Part shown: piece by piece, positions 5,560 to 6,287 of the stretch
Layout: every line of letters begins with the position of its first letter
How positions within the stretch are numbered: position 1 is the stretch's first letter
NCBI GenBank assembly: GCA_016199305.1
Contig: JACQGZ010000022.1
Span: forward strand, 1-6,287
Reading direction: 5' to 3'
Length of the DNA: 6,287 bases
Origin: Armatimonadota bacterium
Lineage (GTDB): Bacteria > Sysuimicrobiota > Sysuimicrobiia > Sysuimicrobiales > Humicultoraceae
Notes under the pieces: model-generated
What the model saw: the letters and a program-made list of their open reading frames with translations, nothing else
Database searches by the model: none
What the model was told of the DNA's origin: nothing
Made by a program: the position numbers and the translations under genes

Positions 5560-6287
5560 GAGACGTGGACGCGACCCTCCTCAGCCCCGACGACCTCTTC
5601 CTGTTCAACGAGGGGACCCACGATCGGCTCTACGAGAAACTGGGGGCCCATCCGCTAACCGCCGACGGGACCGCCGGGACCTACTTCGCCGTCTGGGCGC
5701 CCAACGCCGAGGCGGTCTCCCTGATGGGTGACTTTAGCGGGTGGGAGCGGGAGGGACACCCCCTGCGCCCTCGAGCGCAGTCCGGCATCTGGGAAGGCTT
5801 CATCCCCGGCGTCGGGCGCGGCGCGCGGTACAAGTATCACGTGCTGTCACGCGTCCGCGGCTACCGCGTGGACAAGGCGGATCCGTTCGCTTTCGCCAGC
5901 GAGGTCCCGCCGGATGAAGCCTCGGTCGTCTGGAGGCTGGACTATGCCTGGGGTGATGGCGCCTGGATGGAGGAGCGGGGCCGCCGCAACGTCTCCGCGA
6001 CGCCCATGGCCATCTACGAGGTGCACCTGGGATCGTGGATGCAGGTCCCCGAAGAGGGGAACCGGATGCTCACCTACCGCGAGATCGCGCCGCGGCTGGC
6101 CGCCTATGTGCGGGAGGCCGGCTTCACCCACGTCGAGTTGCTCCCGGTGATGGAGCATCCCTTCTACGGGTCCTGGGGTTATCAGATCACCGGCTATTTC
6201 GCCCCGACCGCCCGTTATGGGACCCCGCAGGACTTCATGTTCCTGGTGGACTACCTGCACCAGCAGGGGATCGGCGTCATCCTGGAC
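5556..6287 (+). CDS. glgB: 1,4-alpha-glucan branching enzyme (partial, C-terminus off right edge)
   Basis: This enzyme introduces alpha-1,6 branches into glycogen by cutting and re-attaching alpha-1,4 chains. The 244 visible residues open with LFLFNEGTHDRLYEKLGAHP (14-33), a GlgB N-terminal signature. A CBM48/isoamylase N-domain follows (about 40-115) with FAVWAPNAEAVSLMGDFSGW. The GH13 barrel then starts (about 150 onward) with AIYEVHLGSW, HVELLPVMEHP (192-202) and GSWGYQITGYFAPTARYGTP (205-224). The window ends at GVILD, just before the first GH13 conserved region, so no catalytic residue is visible. The N-terminus lacks the extra N1 domain of the Escherichia coli enzyme, so the full protein is probably of the shorter type (about 620-650 residues). 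The start is fixed by the ATGA overlap with malQ and the ribosome binding site at 5543-5548. Cotranscription with malQ fits joint control of chain length and branching. Confidence 0.96.
   Translation, partial: MRDVDATLLSPDDLFLFNEGTHDRLYEKLGAHPLTADGTAGTYFAVWAPNAEAVSLMGDFSGWEREGHPLRPRAQSGIWEGFIPGVGRGARYKYHVLSRVRGYRVDKADPFAFASEVPPDEASVVWRLDYAWGDGAWMEERGRRNVSATPMAIYEVHLGSWMQVPEEGNRMLTYREIAPRLAAYVREAGFTHVELLPVMEHPFYGSWGYQITGYFAPTARYGTPQDFMFLVDYLHQQGIGVILD

Noticed and set aside
1..6287. Mobile elements, CRISPR arrays, tRNA genes or defence systems
   Set aside because: I found no repeat arrays, terminal inverted repeats, transposase or nuclease motifs or tRNA-like folds. All space is filled by metabolic genes with uniform codon use.

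Overview
This 6,287-base window comes from a GC-rich bacterial chromosome. It carries two divergent gene sets for sugar-phosphate and alpha-glucan (glycogen/maltodextrin) metabolism. Codon third positions are strongly G/C in all real genes, and long spurious antisense frames are common as a result. The window has no rRNA, marker gene or mobile element, so the organism cannot be named. An archaeal-type bifunctional phosphoglucose/phosphomannose isomerase, a compact GlgB and apparent leaderless starts would fit a deep-branching GC-rich group (for example Armatimonadota, Chloroflexota or related lineages). This is a weak inference.

Left half, minus strand, read from 2190 down to 1: a complete SIS-domain phosphoglucose/phosphomannose isomerase (2190-1132), a 95-base gap, then a MalK/UgpC/MsmX-type sugar ABC transporter ATPase (starts at 1036; its C-terminus runs off the left edge).

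Right half, plus strand, read from 2209 to the right edge: an unrecognised, very arginine-rich 96-residue protein (2209-2499), a GalE-like NAD-dependent sugar-nucleotide epimerase (2507-3424), a long-form 4-alpha-glucanotransferase MalQ (3421-5559) and a 1,4-alpha-glucan branching enzyme GlgB (5556 onward, cut by the right edge). These four are packed with a 7-base gap and two 4-base stop/start overlaps, so they are almost certainly one translationally coupled operon. MalQ and GlgB remodel linear and branched alpha-glucans. The epimerase interconverts UDP-sugars, and the divergent isomerase connects glucose-6-P, fructose-6-P and mannose-6-P. Together with the sugar-import ATPase this is a carbohydrate uptake, interconversion and storage neighbourhood.

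The most notable signal is the 18-base gap between the two divergent start codons (2191-2208). It holds a symmetric TATTATA element that gives a -10 box on both strands, each 6-7 bases from an ATG. This predicts one bidirectional promoter producing two leaderless mRNAs. No other intergenic region exceeds 100 bases, and I see no RNA genes, CRISPR arrays, insertion sequences or intrinsic terminators.
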